A program made the translations under genes and the position numbers. This document shows positions 12,184 through 23,514 of a DNA stretch of 64,000 nucleotides, in pieces. This DNA comes from Lottia gigantea (taxonomy: Eukaryota; Mollusca; Gastropoda; Lottiidae). The stretch covers positions 946,406-1,010,405 of the forward strand of contig NW_008709752.1 in the NCBI RefSeq assembly GCF_000327385.1, written 5' to 3'. Each line of letters begins with the position of its first letter. Positions within the stretch are counted from its first letter, which is position 1. The notes below the pieces were generated by a model. It worked only from the letters and a program-made list of their open reading frames with translations. It was not told the DNA's origin and searched no databases.

Positions 12184-12856
12184 TCACGTAATGTATTCAA
12201 GGGTAATCGGAACTAGACCATGAACTGTTCGACTGTGTGTCCATGTCTGAGTCGGATGCATAAAGGGATTTGGATGAACTACTTCATCCCCCTCGTCTTC
12301 ATTCCTCACAGATGAGAAAGGTTCAGTCACCTTTGGGAATAAATCCTTTTCATTATCCTCGGATTTTCGGGAATCCATATACCTCATTGGAAACCGCGAC
12401 AACAACTTGGCATAACGTAGCGGTTGTTGTCGTGTTCCAGTTGTTTCAATGACCTTGGGCTTAGGCAACTTTGATATAGGGCGGTCTTCATTCCATGAGT
12501 CGGGAAAGGCAGCTCGCAGATTTTCCCCATGAACAAAACGAGTTTTTCCAGTGAGTTGATTGCGAATTCTAAAATTTACTGGTGATGTTTGTTCAATGAT
12601 ACGAAAATGTGGTCGCCACTTTAAATGAAACTTGGATGACTTTTTGGGAGGCATTGCAGGGTTGTAATAATATACTGGGTCGCCGACCTCAAATTGTATA
12701 TCCTTTGCCTTTATGTCACAAAATTTTTTTTGTTCTTTAATCGACTCTTTTCCGCACAAAATGCGACCCCCGAATACCTGAATTTGGGTCTTAACATGCA
12801 ATCAAACGGCAGCAACGGATCACGTTCCTAAACGAAATAAATATGGTGTAAATTTG

Positions 12857-13015
12857 GTATTGTTTTTAGTGTTTTTTTGTAGTCATTAAATGACCTTTCT
12901 GTGATATTGATAGGTGTTTTATTGTTTTAGTTTTTTTTTATTTTAACGTATTCTGGAGCTATTTAGCCCGTTTGGTGCTGATGCCCCTTAATGCATTTCA
13001 TTTCATTTCATTTTA
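12857..13015 (+). repeat. LINE 3' end inserted in Gypsy integrase (copy 2)
   Basis: A 5'-truncated LINE tail of about 160 bp. It carries the AGTCATTAAATGACC hairpin, a CTGTGATATTGATA box, TTCTGGAGCTATTTAGCCCG and the ATTTC tandem tail. It lies in the opposite orientation inside the integrase region of the minus-strand Gypsy fossil, so it is younger than that element. It is one of five copies of the same 3' end in this window. Confidence 0.85.
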
Positions 13016-15095
13016 TCGAGGTGCGATAACTAAACAACATGCCTGGCATAGAGGTATCCCAATCGTCATGAGAGGAATTAACATACCTTGAGATACAGCC
13101 ATTTAGATATCGGTGAAATTGTTCCGTACTACCGTTGGTTTGAGGATGATAAGGACTAGTTTTTAAATGTTTGATTTTCAGGACTTTAGTAATTTGCGTT
13201 TTTACTTCAGAACAAAACTCAGTACCTCTATCTGACAGAATAACGGAAGCGTGGAATGGCAACCTCCAAAGTACTTTTATTAAAAAAAGGGGTAAACCTC
13301 AGGTCATCCTGAAAAGAAGTCTGATATGGTAATCATATACTTATACCTTCTGGAGTTTCTGGATAGGGTCCACATGTGTCAATGCCAATGAACTCGAAAG
13401 GGAATTCAGGTTGGGGCAAAGATTGCAATGGTAATTTTTGCTTACATTTCTGCACATGTGCCACTACATCTTTGTACATACCTGTCCAGAAGTATCGCGT
13501 TCGTAATCTATCGTACATCTTATCAATGCTGGAATGCGAACTATATTTATGCTCATGGAACTGTAAAAGAATTTCATATTGCATGTCCTTGGGAACCACC
13601 AATTGCAAACGTGGGTTCGGATCATTTGAAGTTAGTTTTGCAATGTGATAAATGAACTTGGAAGCATAGTCAGCAGTGTCCTTATTTAAAACCCCAGTTT
13701 TCAAAAGCCTATGTAATGTTTTTAGTTCCGGATCATTGTGTTGTAAACGTGGAACATCAACATTGTCAAATTCAGAATCAGAATCGGTCTCGTCAATAGC
13801 ATCATCAACGTCTTTCATTTTTGTTTTCTGTAATTTGTCAATATCGATGACAGCTAACTCAGCGTCTATACTATCGTGTACATAAGGTACGTTGTCATAA
13901 TTAATCCTCCACAACATGTCTGCACGTGAATTACTGCTGCCGCTAGTATATTCAACGGTGCAATTCATTTCGTCTAGAATAATAGCCCATTTTTGTATGC
14001 GGTAATTTTTCATCTCTGAGGAAAACAGAAATCGGAGAGGTTTATGGTCCATGTAAATGGTAAATTTGGCACCTAATAAATAAGGTCAAAGTTTTAGTAC
14101 ACAGTACACAATATCATAGCCTTCCCTTTCGATTGTTGGCCATTGCTGTTGCCCATCGCTGTTGTCCATCTGATAGTTGATGAGAAATACACTGAATGAC
14201 CCTTCAAGAAAACTCTTGTGTTAAAATACCTCCGATAGCATATCCTGATGCGTCGGTATATAACTTATAGGGTTTTTTAGGGTCTGGAAAAGCCTAAATT
14301 GGAGCGACCAATAACTTTTGTCGTAAATCTTCAAAAGCTTTTTGAGTTACATCGTTCCAAATGAAAGTGGCGTTTTTCTTGGTAAAGCAATGAGAGGGTA
14401 TGCCATGTCAGAAAAATTGTGAATAAATATTCGATAATAGCTAAGACAACCAATGTATGCTCGAATTTCCTTAATATTTTTAGGTGGTTGCATTTTAGTT
14501 ATGGCTTCCAATTTTTCAGGATTGGGAGCTATGCCATTCTTAGATATTATGTGGCCTAAATACTTAATTTCAGGTTTCAAAAACTCACATTTTGAAGGCT
14601 TCAATTTCAAACCTGTTTTTTTTTTCAATCTATTGATACCTGTTTTTTTTTCAATCTATTGAAAACTTCATCAATGTGTAGCAGATGTTCCTCAAAAGTG
14701 TTTGAATGAATGATGATAACATCGATAAAAACCTTGACATACTTGTTTAACAAACCACTCGTTACTTTATCCATTAAACCCTGAAAAATACTAGGTGCCG
14801 TTAAAATGCCAAATGGCAATCTATTAAATTCAAATAAGCCCATAAAACTGGTAAAGGCTGTTTTTGGGTTTATCCGATTCCTGCAACTCTATTTGCCAAA
14901 AACCATTCTTCAAATCAAGGCAGCTGAAGAATTGGGATCCAGACAAAGAATTTATTTAATCTTCCACATGTGGTAATGGATAACTATATTGCCTAAGTTA
15001 TTCGTTCAACTTTCGGTAGTCGACATAAAACCGTAAGCTAGAATCTGGCTTTAAAATTAGCACCACCGGAAACGAATATTCGCTGTCGGAAGGTC

Positions 15096-16400
15096 GAATA
15101 ATTCCAATCTCAACATGTACAGCCCTACTAGTCATACAAGTAAACAAGCATCCATGTCGTTTGACGCTGCTTCTTCCCTGCTTTACCATCAAGGGTCCAA
15201 AATAATCAATACCCACAGCAGAGAATGGGGGTTTGTCTATTTCAAGTCTGTGTTTAGGCAAATCCGCCATGAATTGTGCTGCAGGATGTTTAGATCTACT
15301 GACAAATAACACACTTCGAAATGACTTGCTTCACTTCACTGCCGAACGACCTTTTACGACCCAATAATTTTGTCGTAAAGTTGACAATACGGGTTCTTGT
15401 CCCATGTGACCGACTGATTCATGAACTTCTCGAATGGTCACATGGTTTTTGTATGGCAATATAATTGTATGCTTAACAAATCCAGATAATTGTACATTTT
15501 CTAACCGTCCACCGACACATGAAATTATTGTTCCATGTAGGATTAGTAAAGTCGAACCACACTCCTTTAAAGGTTTCTTAACATTCGAAAGAAAGACTTT
15601 CACAGTTTCAAAATTTCAGTTTCGGCGATTTTCAATTCGTTTACTGTCAAATAATCTGTCAAATTAGTATCCAACACTCCATTTTGTAAAGTTTTCAAAC
15701 GCAAAATGAACGCAACCGCTCTCTTAAGTTTCCAGAAAGATGAGTAATGATTAAAAAGGTTCTCTATCAAATCATCTGCTTCATGTTTAACAACATAGAC
15801 TACAGCTTATTTCCGAACCTCTGGATCAGTATCCAATAAAACTGGAATATTCGTAATTTTAGGCCACAGATACTCTTCTTTGGATAAAAATTCTGGTTCA
15901 GTCAACCATCCGTTGTTCTGTATGAAAGATTTTAATTTCAGTCCTTTGGATCCATCATCGGCAGGATTAATATTCCATTCCACATAGCGAAATTGCGATG
16001 GATTTGCTGCCGAATGAATTACAGTTAACCGATTAGAGTCGAACGTATGGAATCTCTTATATTCATTGTTTATGCATTTGAGCACAGACATAGAATCAGT
16101 CCAATAAACTATAGCATTATAATAAGGAAATATCAACCTTCGTTTTCTACTGGAAAGATGTCGCGGACGATTTGGTTGTGTTTAGCCTTTCAGCTTGGTC
16201 CAAAAGTCTGTTTTAAAGGCTTCGTTGGTCCAGTATCATCTTTAGAAACCAACCCAATCGGGCAAATAGTCAGCCAACAAATGCTTGACCAAAATTTGGA
16301 GTTGTGCGGCATCTTACATTCAATGTCCACTGGACACTCCAGTTCATTTGCTATCTGTACGAGGGGTGTAAGTATTTTTGTTGGAATTTTTCAATAAAGT
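15096..16400 (-). mobile_element. BEL/Pao retrotransposon fragment
   Basis: On the minus strand, RNase H-region motifs come first: VYWTDSMSVLKCINNE and RYVEWNINPADDGSKGL at about 16,120-15,930. They are followed by the integrase zinc-binding segment (about 15,600-15,330; [21 protein letters not shown]) and the start of the integrase core (about 15,290-15,100; [12 protein letters not shown] and TSRAVHVEI). These phrases are diagnostic of BEL/Pao rather than Gypsy. The reverse transcriptase is only hinted at up to about 16,400, and the integrase stops abruptly at about 15,096, where Gypsy reverse-transcriptase sequence continues on the same strand. Several breaks; no LTR was identified. Confidence 0.85.
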
Positions 16401-17364
16401 GAGTCCCCGAATACTACAGTTTGAGCATGTTGAAGATCCCTCGACAGTTAAAAAAATCGAAAATAAGAATCCCCAACTGCACACTGCAGGACGTTCGCGC
16501 GTCCTCCTCGTGCTACTTTCTATAAGATTTTGTATGTATGAACTGTGAGTTGTCTTGTATTCAACTATAACCTGAAAGACAACATGGTTGTCCGGTCAAA
16601 AAAATCCAATTAGCAAGCAGAGTTTAGGTTAAAATAAGACAGTCTGGAGTGATGGAAGCTCAGAGACAGTTAAGATATAGGAAAGAAATAGAAGCAGTGA
16701 AGTGTGACTTTCACTGGTTTTAAGATTGATACAGTGACTGAGAATAACAAATTACAATTAATCTACATTAAATTTTACCCTTCAACATGTTTATTCTTAC
16801 AGGAGCAGGCGAACTACATATCTAGTACATCTCATCTCCTCGCCTATTTTTTTGTGCTGATTTTTTTGCAGTTTGCACAAAAAAGATTTCAATGTAAAAC
16901 TTAAGGTTTGACAAAAACGTTTTGTTAAAATTTGCTATTCTAAAAAGTAAAGGAAATTTCTTTAAAATAACAAAACCACAACAAATATACAGATTCAAGA
17001 CAATCTGCCTTACTGCCTTTATTCCATACCTTGTGTCAAAAATACCATAATTGTGTTAGTTTTATATTGAAAACTTTAGCGTGTTTTTACCGTTTTTATA
17101 CCAGTGTTTATTTCATAACAAAAAAAAAATAGTTTTAAAAATGCTTAAACTGAAATACGTTATACAAAATGGCTGACTGTTTGCCCCAGAGCCAACAAGA
17201 TTAATCCGACAATCGAACACAGGACGACTGGTGAAATAAAGATTTTAACTAACATCTTAAAAACTGTTTCCCTCATAAGCTTGTTTGACTTCCCAAGTAC
17301 CCGTCTCGCCATTCCCAGTGTAGCCAGCTCCACAGTTAAATCTTAACTATCCACCATATGAACT
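16401..17364. other. Unassigned AT-rich DNA
   Basis: No gene or repeat family was recognised. It might include the remaining 5' part of the BEL/Pao element. A short phrase, GCACACTGCAG, near 16,480 recurs near 39,246 but has no other context. Confidence 0.3.
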
Positions 17365-17450
17365 GGATTCTGTTACTTAATCAGAGTTATTGATATTCTC
17401 ACCTTGTGGACATTCTACAGCTGAAATATTGGATTCTGTAATGATATCCA
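17365..17450 (-). repeat. Coding-like repeat unit (ECPQG type), isolated
   Basis: On the minus strand this unit reads ITESNISAVECPQGENINNS, matching the cluster at 20,008-20,190. Within it, CACAAGGTGAGAAT resembles a splice donor and AATATTTCAG an acceptor, so the repeated unit could be a small exon with its flanks. I do not recognise the protein. Confidence 0.45.
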
Positions 17451-18664
17451 CATTATATCAATACAAAACTCGTTAGCAATTTAATCACCTTATTTCAAAA
17501 ATTTTTCCTCGGGATTTTTTTTTTTAATTTTTGGAATCATTACAATCAATTTTGAAATTGGAAGGGATAAATTTTGAAATTTTGTATAACGATTACAGAA
17601 TTTGCTAAGTTTTCGCAATTTTCTGCTCTAACTTAACGAACTAAAAAGGTCAAAGTCTTCGTCATATTTCCAGATTACAGAAACATTATACAGGAAATCC
17701 ACATTAGAAAATAGAAATAAAAAAACACAAAGATTTAAATATATACAAGAAGTTAGAAGCATCTTATTATTGACATTAATAGATGTTTTCGTTGTCTCAC
17801 ATGTCCTGAATGAAGCCATAATTAGCATTTTACCTAGGATAATCCCATAGCGTGACTGCCATGTAGAATTTTTTTCTCACCAAAAATGTGCAGCCCAAAG
17901 AATTATTATACTGTTATTGACTCTTTGTTTTATCTTTTAAATCCAACGAATATACAGGTCATATTTTAAAAGGCAGAAAAATAAGAAATGGAAACTTCAA
18001 GCATATTTGAATGAATTGACTTCTTAATGCTTTCTTTGTACACATACACTACATATATTCATTAGAAACACTATTAGTAAGCATGGTTAGACCCAGTAAT
18101 GCACTGCACAGTTGCTGTTTTTCCAAATGTATGATTTGTTCACCCAAAAAATGTTTGAAAATCTTATGATTCACGGCAAGAAGTGATGTGGTTAGGCTGC
18201 CTGAAATAAACATATAATGAAATAATAAATTATTGAAATCTGCAACACCTAGAGATTGATAACTTGATAACCCTGAAGAATATCGAGCTTGGTTTTAATG
18301 TCCTTGAACCTGGAAAAGTAGTTTGCCATATTAAATATACAAAAATATCAATCCATTTTTTTTAAATTTCTCTTTTTAGTGATACTGAATGATTTAAGTT
18401 ATATTGTATCAGTTCTGTTAATAAAATGGCCAATCAAGGTGCTGTGCCAAGTCCCTAATGAAGTTAGAGCAAATTTTGCTGTGGTTGTGAATGTTATATT
18501 ATTCAAAGATTTACTTACATCTGTTGAAAAATACTTGACAGATGTTTCATTGGAAAGATACTTACAGGCAAATCTATTGGCTATTCAGGAAACTATTCAT
18601 TTGGCTATAAAACAGGGTTTTTTCCACAACAGGCTTTTTACACAACAGGATTTTGGTTGCTGAC
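17451..18664. other. Unassigned AT-rich DNA
   Basis: A plus-strand open frame at 18,379-18,663 (94 residues) has no recognised domain or splice context. Nothing else in the stretch stands out. Confidence 0.3.
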
Positions 18665-19290
18665 TACAACTGCTTTCTTTCTAACCACGGGCAGGTCTGC
18701 TTATAGTGGCCATATTTTCCACATCCTAAACATTGTTCATATCTGGTTCTACATGCGGCTGTCTTGTGTCCATTCTTGTGGCATACATTGCATTTAAAAC
18801 TCTTCTTATTGCTACACACATTCGAATCATGTTTGTTGTTTGTCTTTTCTCAACAAGCAAAGCACTATCCTGGCATTGTTGCTGGCCAATTGATTGACTT
18901 AATCTCTGGCAAACGAAAAGAAAGAAAAGTCTAGCCTGTGGCATATCTTTGCTATCATTTTCTTCAAGAAGGAATCTCTGTTATCTGTCAGTTGCTTTTC
19001 GTTCTGCATGTGTGTGGCTGTGTCCAGATACGGTATTTTCAATTTATCCAGCTGATCTTTGCACAATCTATTCAGTTAGAAGACATAGTTGTTACGGATT
19101 CTTCTTCTCAGACCAGGCAACATGACAAATGCTCTCTTAACATAAGTCTGGTACAAGTCAGCAACTTAAGCAATTTGCTTGGCCACTATTCGGATTACTT
19201 CATCAGCTTTTATTTGATCATTCGCTTCATCCAATCCATTCAATATGGTGTTGCAGTCAGATTATTTTGGTTTTCAATAGGCCGCATCCT
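18665..19290 (-). mobile_element. Gag fossil with two CCHC zinc knuckles
   Basis: On the minus strand a pair of retroviral-type zinc knuckles is clear near 18,790-18,680: CNVCHKNGHKTAACRTRYEQ followed by CLGCGKYGHYKQTC. Upstream, at about 19,290-18,950, lies a helical, gag-like stretch. This is the nucleocapsid end of an LTR-retrotransposon Gag. No protease or polymerase follows, no LTR was seen, and it carries a few breaks. Family (Gypsy, BEL/Pao or Copia) cannot be decided from gag alone. Confidence 0.65.
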
Positions 19291-19299
19291 TGAGTGATT

Positions 19300-19765
19300 A
19301 CCACTACTAATCACACCAAGTTTCATAAAAAGCCACCAAGAATTTGAACGCGTTTTCAAAAACAATGTCAATAAATCTTTCTTAATATTTTTGTACTTTT
19401 CTGATTTTCGATAGGGTTCATCCTTGGGTTATAACAAATACTCGAACCAAGTTTCCTAAGGGCAGTAACTCATACTTGATATTTATCTATTTTTCTCATT
19501 TTTAATTGGGTTTGTCACGCTCACACTAAGTTTTGTCAAAATCAGTTAAGAATTTTTCGATGCAGAGTGTTTACGAACAATTGTGGACAGACGGACCAAC
19601 GGACGGACGGACAGATCGACCGACGGACATGAGTGACGGCAATCCTTGGGTGATAATAAACGATTTTAGCAAGTAAAGAATTGTGACTTGTAGAGTGTTT
19701 ACGAGCAATTGCGGACGGACATGGGTGACGGCAATATACGCCCTCCCCCACCCCCCCCCCCCTCA
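19300..19765 (+). repeat. Mollusc repeat with GGACGGACGG tail
   Basis: Related to the array at 9,540-10,095. It contains AAGGGCAGTAACTC near 19,460, ACTAAGTTTTGTCAAAATCA, two copies of a TGTTTACGAACAATTG-like block (about 19,568 and 19,698), and runs of GGACGGAC ending in GACGGCAATATACGCC. The last part appears duplicated (19,565-19,670 and 19,690-19,745). It ends in a C-rich stretch. Non-coding. Confidence 0.6.
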
Positions 19766-19837
19766 TTTCTCTTGGAATAAACTGATGATGGCATCGTTAA
19801 ATAAAGTCCATGTGTTTATTTTCATCACCAGTTATTA

Positions 19838-19900
19838 AAATTCTCATCTTGTGAACACTCTACAGCTAAAATATTGGCTTCTGTTACACCATCACCAGTA
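19838..19900 (-). repeat. Coding-like repeat unit (ECPQG type), diverged
   Basis: Contains CTTGTGAACACTCTACAGCT and ATATTGGCTTCTGTTACACC, clearly the same unit as at 17,365 and 20,008-20,190. It is isolated from the cluster by a LINE tail at 19,945-20,007. Confidence 0.5.
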
Positions 19901-19944
19901 TATTTTTACTGTCGTGTTTCTTACCTTTTTGGTTTTCTTTTGGT

Positions 19945-20007
19945 CGTATTCAGGTGCCATATAGCCGGTTTTGATGCTGGTGCACCTTAATACATTTCAT
20001 TTCATTT
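19945..20007 (+). repeat. Diverged LINE 3' tail (copy 3)
   Basis: The sequence CCATATAGCCGGTTTTGATG, CACCTTAATACATTTC and a short ATTTC tail match the LINE 3' end, but with more changes than the other four copies. This suggests an older copy or a sister family. Confidence 0.6.
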
Positions 20008-20190
20008 ATCACCAGAGTTAGTGATATTCACACCTTGTGGACACTCTACAGCTTAAATATTGGATTCTGTTACACCATCAGAATTAGTGATATTCAATCC
20101 TTGTGAAAAATCTACAGTTGAAATTCTGGTTTCTGTTTCTTCATCAGAGTAAGTAATATTCGCACCTTGTGGACACTGTACAGCTGATAA
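20008..20190 (-). repeat. Tandem coding-like repeats (ECPQG type)
   Basis: Three imperfect units of about 65-75 bp. On the minus strand they form an open frame with internal repetition: SAVQCPQGANITYSDEETET, then STVDFSQGLNITNSDGVTES, then SAVECPQGVNITNSG. A Cys-Pro-Gln-Gly core and N-I-T glycosylation sequons recur. Each unit also contains CACAAGGTGTGAATAT (donor-like) and TTTCAG or TACAG (acceptor-like). It could be a fragment of a repeat-rich secreted protein or a multiplied small exon. Function unknown. Confidence 0.5.
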
Positions 20191-20639
20191 AGTTAGATAA
20201 ATTAGATTATTAGACAATGTCACATTGTCGGTGTCCAATTAAGAATTCATCACATTTTATCTCTTTTCATCTCATTTCATTTTCTCCAAAAGTTCGTAAA
20301 ACATCCCATTTGACTGGAATGGCTTTTAAATTAAAAAAAATAGGATATTTTTGTTATTCATTTTTCTTTCTCATCTGGATCATCAAATGTCTGGAAATAT
20401 TGTTAAAGCAATGGGCCTGGTTATATACAGATTCAGTTTACTTTTCTTAGTATAGGTTGTTACCACATTTATAAAACCACATTTTTATGTTTATTTTTCT
20501 TCGCATCTGCACAATTATAAGACGTTAGCACCGAATGAAACTCCTTTACTCGCCGCGGAAGCAGAACTTCCACATTCTGATTCATAAAAAATACCTTTGA
20601 AATTATTCGTTTTTTTTTAGTTGTTTCAACGATTTCCTA
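20191..20639. other. Unassigned sequence
   Basis: Nothing recognisable apart from AT-rich filler. The last part may be ORF1 or leader of the LINE fragment that follows. Confidence 0.3.
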
Positions 20640-20905
20640 CCCATAGAATGCCAAACCGACATCTCATGGATGCGGAAGTTCTCAACCCTCCTTACCACCT
20701 CGTAGTCCAGTCAAACCATCCTGACAATGCATCAAAAATATAATATAATACAATGGAATTGTCGAGGTTTATGTCATAATCTTAATGCAGTTCAGCTAGT
20801 AATTCTACAATACAATCCATTTAAACATTTTGTTTCTTTCCATCATTATGGCACTGTTAATAAGGTCTTTGGTGGTGTTTCTATTATTGTCAATATGTTT
20901 TGTCA
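20640..20905 (+). mobile_element. LINE ORF2 endonuclease start, fragment
   Basis: The plus-strand frame beginning at 20,727 reads YNIIQWNCRGLCHNLNAVQL, the canonical first strand of the AP-endonuclease domain of I/Nimb/Jockey-type LINEs. A little later comes VFGGVSIIVN, another conserved endonuclease block. Between them the sequence has lost colinearity, with a deletion that removes the expected ICLQE catalytic block. The fragment stops at about 20,905, where a piggyBac scrap starts. It may be the 5' part of the same LINE family that left the five 3' tails, but no overlap proves this. Confidence 0.65.
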
Positions 20906-20929
20906 AATCCTGTCGGTACTCATCAAGGT

Positions 20930-21035
20930 CTGCCCGCATCCACAGCTTATAACCACACTTTGTCGGTTTCATTGGGTTGTACTGCTTTATGCTAAAGTGA
21001 TCAGTATATAAAGGTACAATCAGTGGAATTGCAGC
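20930..21035 (-). pseudogene. piggyBac transposase scrap
   Basis: On the minus strand the peptide FSIKQYNPMKPTKCGYKLWM then RAD matches the strongly conserved block after the first catalytic aspartate region of piggyBac transposases (KQYxPxKPxKxGxKxWxRAD). Only about 35 residues remain. No terminal repeats with TTAA could be assigned. It lies between the LINE endonuclease fragment and the RNase H end of the DIRS-like element. Confidence 0.7.
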
Positions 21036-21417
21036 TAACATTTTTGTAATAGGTAACCGAGATTCAGTCGGTGTATGTTAAGTACGCTTGCACAAGGGAC
21101 CACTCGCCCAAAAAAAAAAACATTGAGATCGGTATACAGTTGCAACGTTTCAGAGTTAAGCCAATGGTCACACATAAATAAACCACGGCCATTAAAATGT
21201 TGCATAAATTGCATCCAGGCACGTAAATCCAACCTTGCAGCGTTATTTAAACGAATTTTGTAAAATGGTTTAGCAACATCCATTGTGAGATCATACAAGC
21301 GGCGAAGGAAAGTCCTTCCAGGTATGACCACTAACGTTGCTAATAGTAGTGAGTGCCAAATTAATTTTTTCATGAGGTAATCGAATTTGTTTACGCGGTC
21401 TTGCCAATTGGACCTGA

Positions 21418-21442
21418 GGGGAGAATGGGGCGAGTTCGCTCA
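21418..21442 (+). repeat. pogo left TIR
   Basis: 25-bp terminal repeat beginning GGGGAGAATGGGG and ending GTTCGCTCA. It pairs with 24,842-24,866 with two mismatches. Confidence 0.85.
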
Positions 21443-21816
21443 TTTTTTTTTTATAAAACTCAAAAGTTATTTATTAAAAGATATTCTAATTCTCAGTTTT
21501 TTAGATGGGCTTACATCTGACGAATATGCCCCCGTCCGGGGCAAGTCGACCCCCAATCTCGGGAAAATTCGCCCAATTAAACTGGCTTTACAAGGGGGAA
21601 ACAAGCTACATTGGCCGCCCATTTAGTTCTAAACAGCCAAGCTGTGACAAAAATAATAATTTGACATTATGTAGAACTTTTGAATATTTTAATATGCATG
21701 AAAAGAATCAGTGTCAGAATCGCAATTGTGACAAACGTATACAACTTTATCAATTCATAACTGACGCATTGCACCCATACCTCACCTTTTTTAGACCATG
21801 GCTCAAGACAAACTAA

Positions 21817-22320
21817 TGGACATACTCACCTCACCAACTGTTATTTGCTCAAGCGAGAGCCTCAACCAGTCTGTGAGCACTGCCAGATCCGCCTGACAGT
21901 GAAACACATTCTGATTGAGTTTAAGCATCTCAAACCTATAAGATCACAGCACTACCGTGCTGTTTCTTTATTTCAGATTTTTGCGCGGCCTTCTTTGTTT
22001 TAGAAGGTTGTGGCTTTTTTAAAACAAGCAGGTCTTTATTTTAAATTTTAAATAGATAAGTCATTATTTGTTTTAAATATTTTGTTTGTTTTTAATACCA
22101 CCATGTGGTGTATTACCTGTGATATTGTTTTTAGGTTTTTTTTTTTTGTAGTCATTTAATGACTTTTTCTGTGATAGGGTTTTTATCGTCTTTTTTGTTG
22201 TCACTATGTGACCTTTCTGTGATATTGATATGTGTTTTAGTTTTTTATTATTTTAACGTATTCTGGAGCTATATAGCCCGTTTTGTGCTGATGCTCCTTA
22301 ATGCATTTCATTTCATTTCA
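21817..22320 (+). mobile_element. 5'-truncated LINE copy with 13-bp TSD (copy 4)
   Basis: About 500 bp closely matching 33,640-34,070: the C-terminal zinc-knuckle-like coding end (CEHCQIRLTVKHILIE), then the 3' untranslated region with all three hairpin modules and the ATTTC tail. It is flanked by the 13-bp direct repeat CAAGACAAACTAA at 21,804-21,816 and 22,319-22,331 (the last CA overlaps the tail), which proves target-primed insertion into the pogo element. The coding end has diverged, for example Cys to Phe where copy 5 has IECKHLK. It is the youngest layer of this nest. Confidence 0.92.
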
Positions 22321-22560
22321 AGACAAACTAAACAAAAAGTGTGATTATCTTCATCATCGGTGCTATAAATGTCTTATTGACCTTAGCATTATAGGACTTT
22401 TGTTTCCCTCTTTTGTTCTCTTGGAGTTCTTCTTGCGTTGTCCTTCTTCTAGAGCTTTCTTGACCGTGCGTTTCTCGTGCAGCTTGTGGGTGAGGAAGAA
22501 TGTGTTGTGGTGAAAATGTGGTTTCAAGATTGACTTGAGAGTCATTCTCTTTGGACGCAA

Positions 22561-22900
22561 TCACAGCAGCAAAATGCGCCGTTTCACCTTCTCCTCTTCA
22601 TAACGAGATGGAATACCAGGTAGTCCAGGAGCTTGGATAATTCTATTCACTATTCCATCATCGCTAAATTGATGTACAATGGATTTCAATTTGAGGGCTT
22701 TGTACAGAGCAGCCTATAGCATGTCAATTGTGTCATTGTTGTAAAGTTTGGAGTAAATAAAGGCGCACACGTCGTTGATTATATTTTGTGAACTTGTGGC
22801 AAACTCTTGATAATAATCTTTGTGGGAAACCATCTCACTGATGAGAACATCGCGTAGTTTCTCGTGTGAATAGTTCATATCATAACATCAGAGACACACT
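22561..22900 (-). other. Unrecognised coding-like stretch inside pogo
   Basis: On the minus strand an almost open frame reads NYSHEKLRDVLISEMVSHKD and continues with ATSSQNIINDVCAFIYSKLY and APGLPGIPSRYEEEKVK. It faintly recalls vertnin/OTU-type helices (HxKLRxxxxxEM) but lacks a DGNC cysteine motif here. It lies between the GIYPFN block and the basic C-terminus of the transposase, so it is either an insert or a family-specific extension. I cannot decide. Confidence 0.3.
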
Positions 22901-23514
22901 TAAGAGTACATACATCGAGCAATGGCCATCTCCTGTAACATTTACCACTTTTCCAGGAAGGCCATTTGTTTTGATACAAGGTGATGGAGTTTCAAAAGAT
23001 TAAGAAGATTCTTCTGAAGGAAATTTCACGGGTGATAATGCTTCAGATCCTGAACTTGTTTTGTGTGTTTGATTCTCTGTTCTAATGCTAGAAGCATCGA
23101 AAAGAGTTGTGTCGGAGCTTAGCTTATTTGATACACCTAATGGGTCGGCTTCATTTCCATTTGGCACGGGATTTGGTCTATCAGTGGAGCAAAATCGAGA
23201 TCGTCAAATATGTTTGCATTGAAAGGATAAATGCCGGATTAAGCAAATCCCGCTGTTATGTTTGATATGGATAGGCTTTCATTCCATTCATCTGTTATGA
23301 CTCTTTGCGTATCATAGATGGTCATTGATTTCCAGGGATTATTCCTGAGCCAATTGGTTTGGGACTGTGCTTTTCTCTTCTTAAAGGGACCAAAAACAGA
23401 GATATCAAGTGGTTGCATCTTGTGTGAACAATGAGGGGGGAAGGATAGCATAACAATCCCAGAACCTTTAGCAAATTGAAGAACATCCACAGAAAGATGG
23501 GAGTCGTGGTTATT

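Larger units (their letters stand above)
11410..15095 (-). mobile_element. Env-bearing Gypsy (errantivirus-like) fossil
   Basis: Read on the minus strand, the order is reverse transcriptase (about 15,095-14,350; [18 protein letters not shown]), RNase H (about 14,340-13,900; MDHKPLRFLFSS), integrase (about 13,800-12,190), then an env-like frame (about 12,040-11,410). The integrase core has a DRGTEF/SPYHPQTNG signature and its C-terminal domain has FHLKWRPHFRI. The env-like region contains a basic, furin-like stretch before LSSLFGTASEDDVNRL, followed by a heptad-like helical region. That resembles the fusion-peptide region of baculovirus F-type/errantivirus Env proteins; the assignment is mine and moderate. 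Gag, protease and both LTRs are missing, and both ends abut other elements. It has several breaks and one LINE insertion. Confidence 0.8.

Noticed and set aside
16047-16397. Plus-strand open frame of 116 codons over the BEL/Pao region
   Set aside because: Shadow of the minus-strand BEL/Pao coding region; no domain in the plus frame.
22561-22900. OTU or vertnin-like domain inside pogo
   Set aside because: Only vague helix similarity and no DGNC catalytic loop, so it is left as unassigned.
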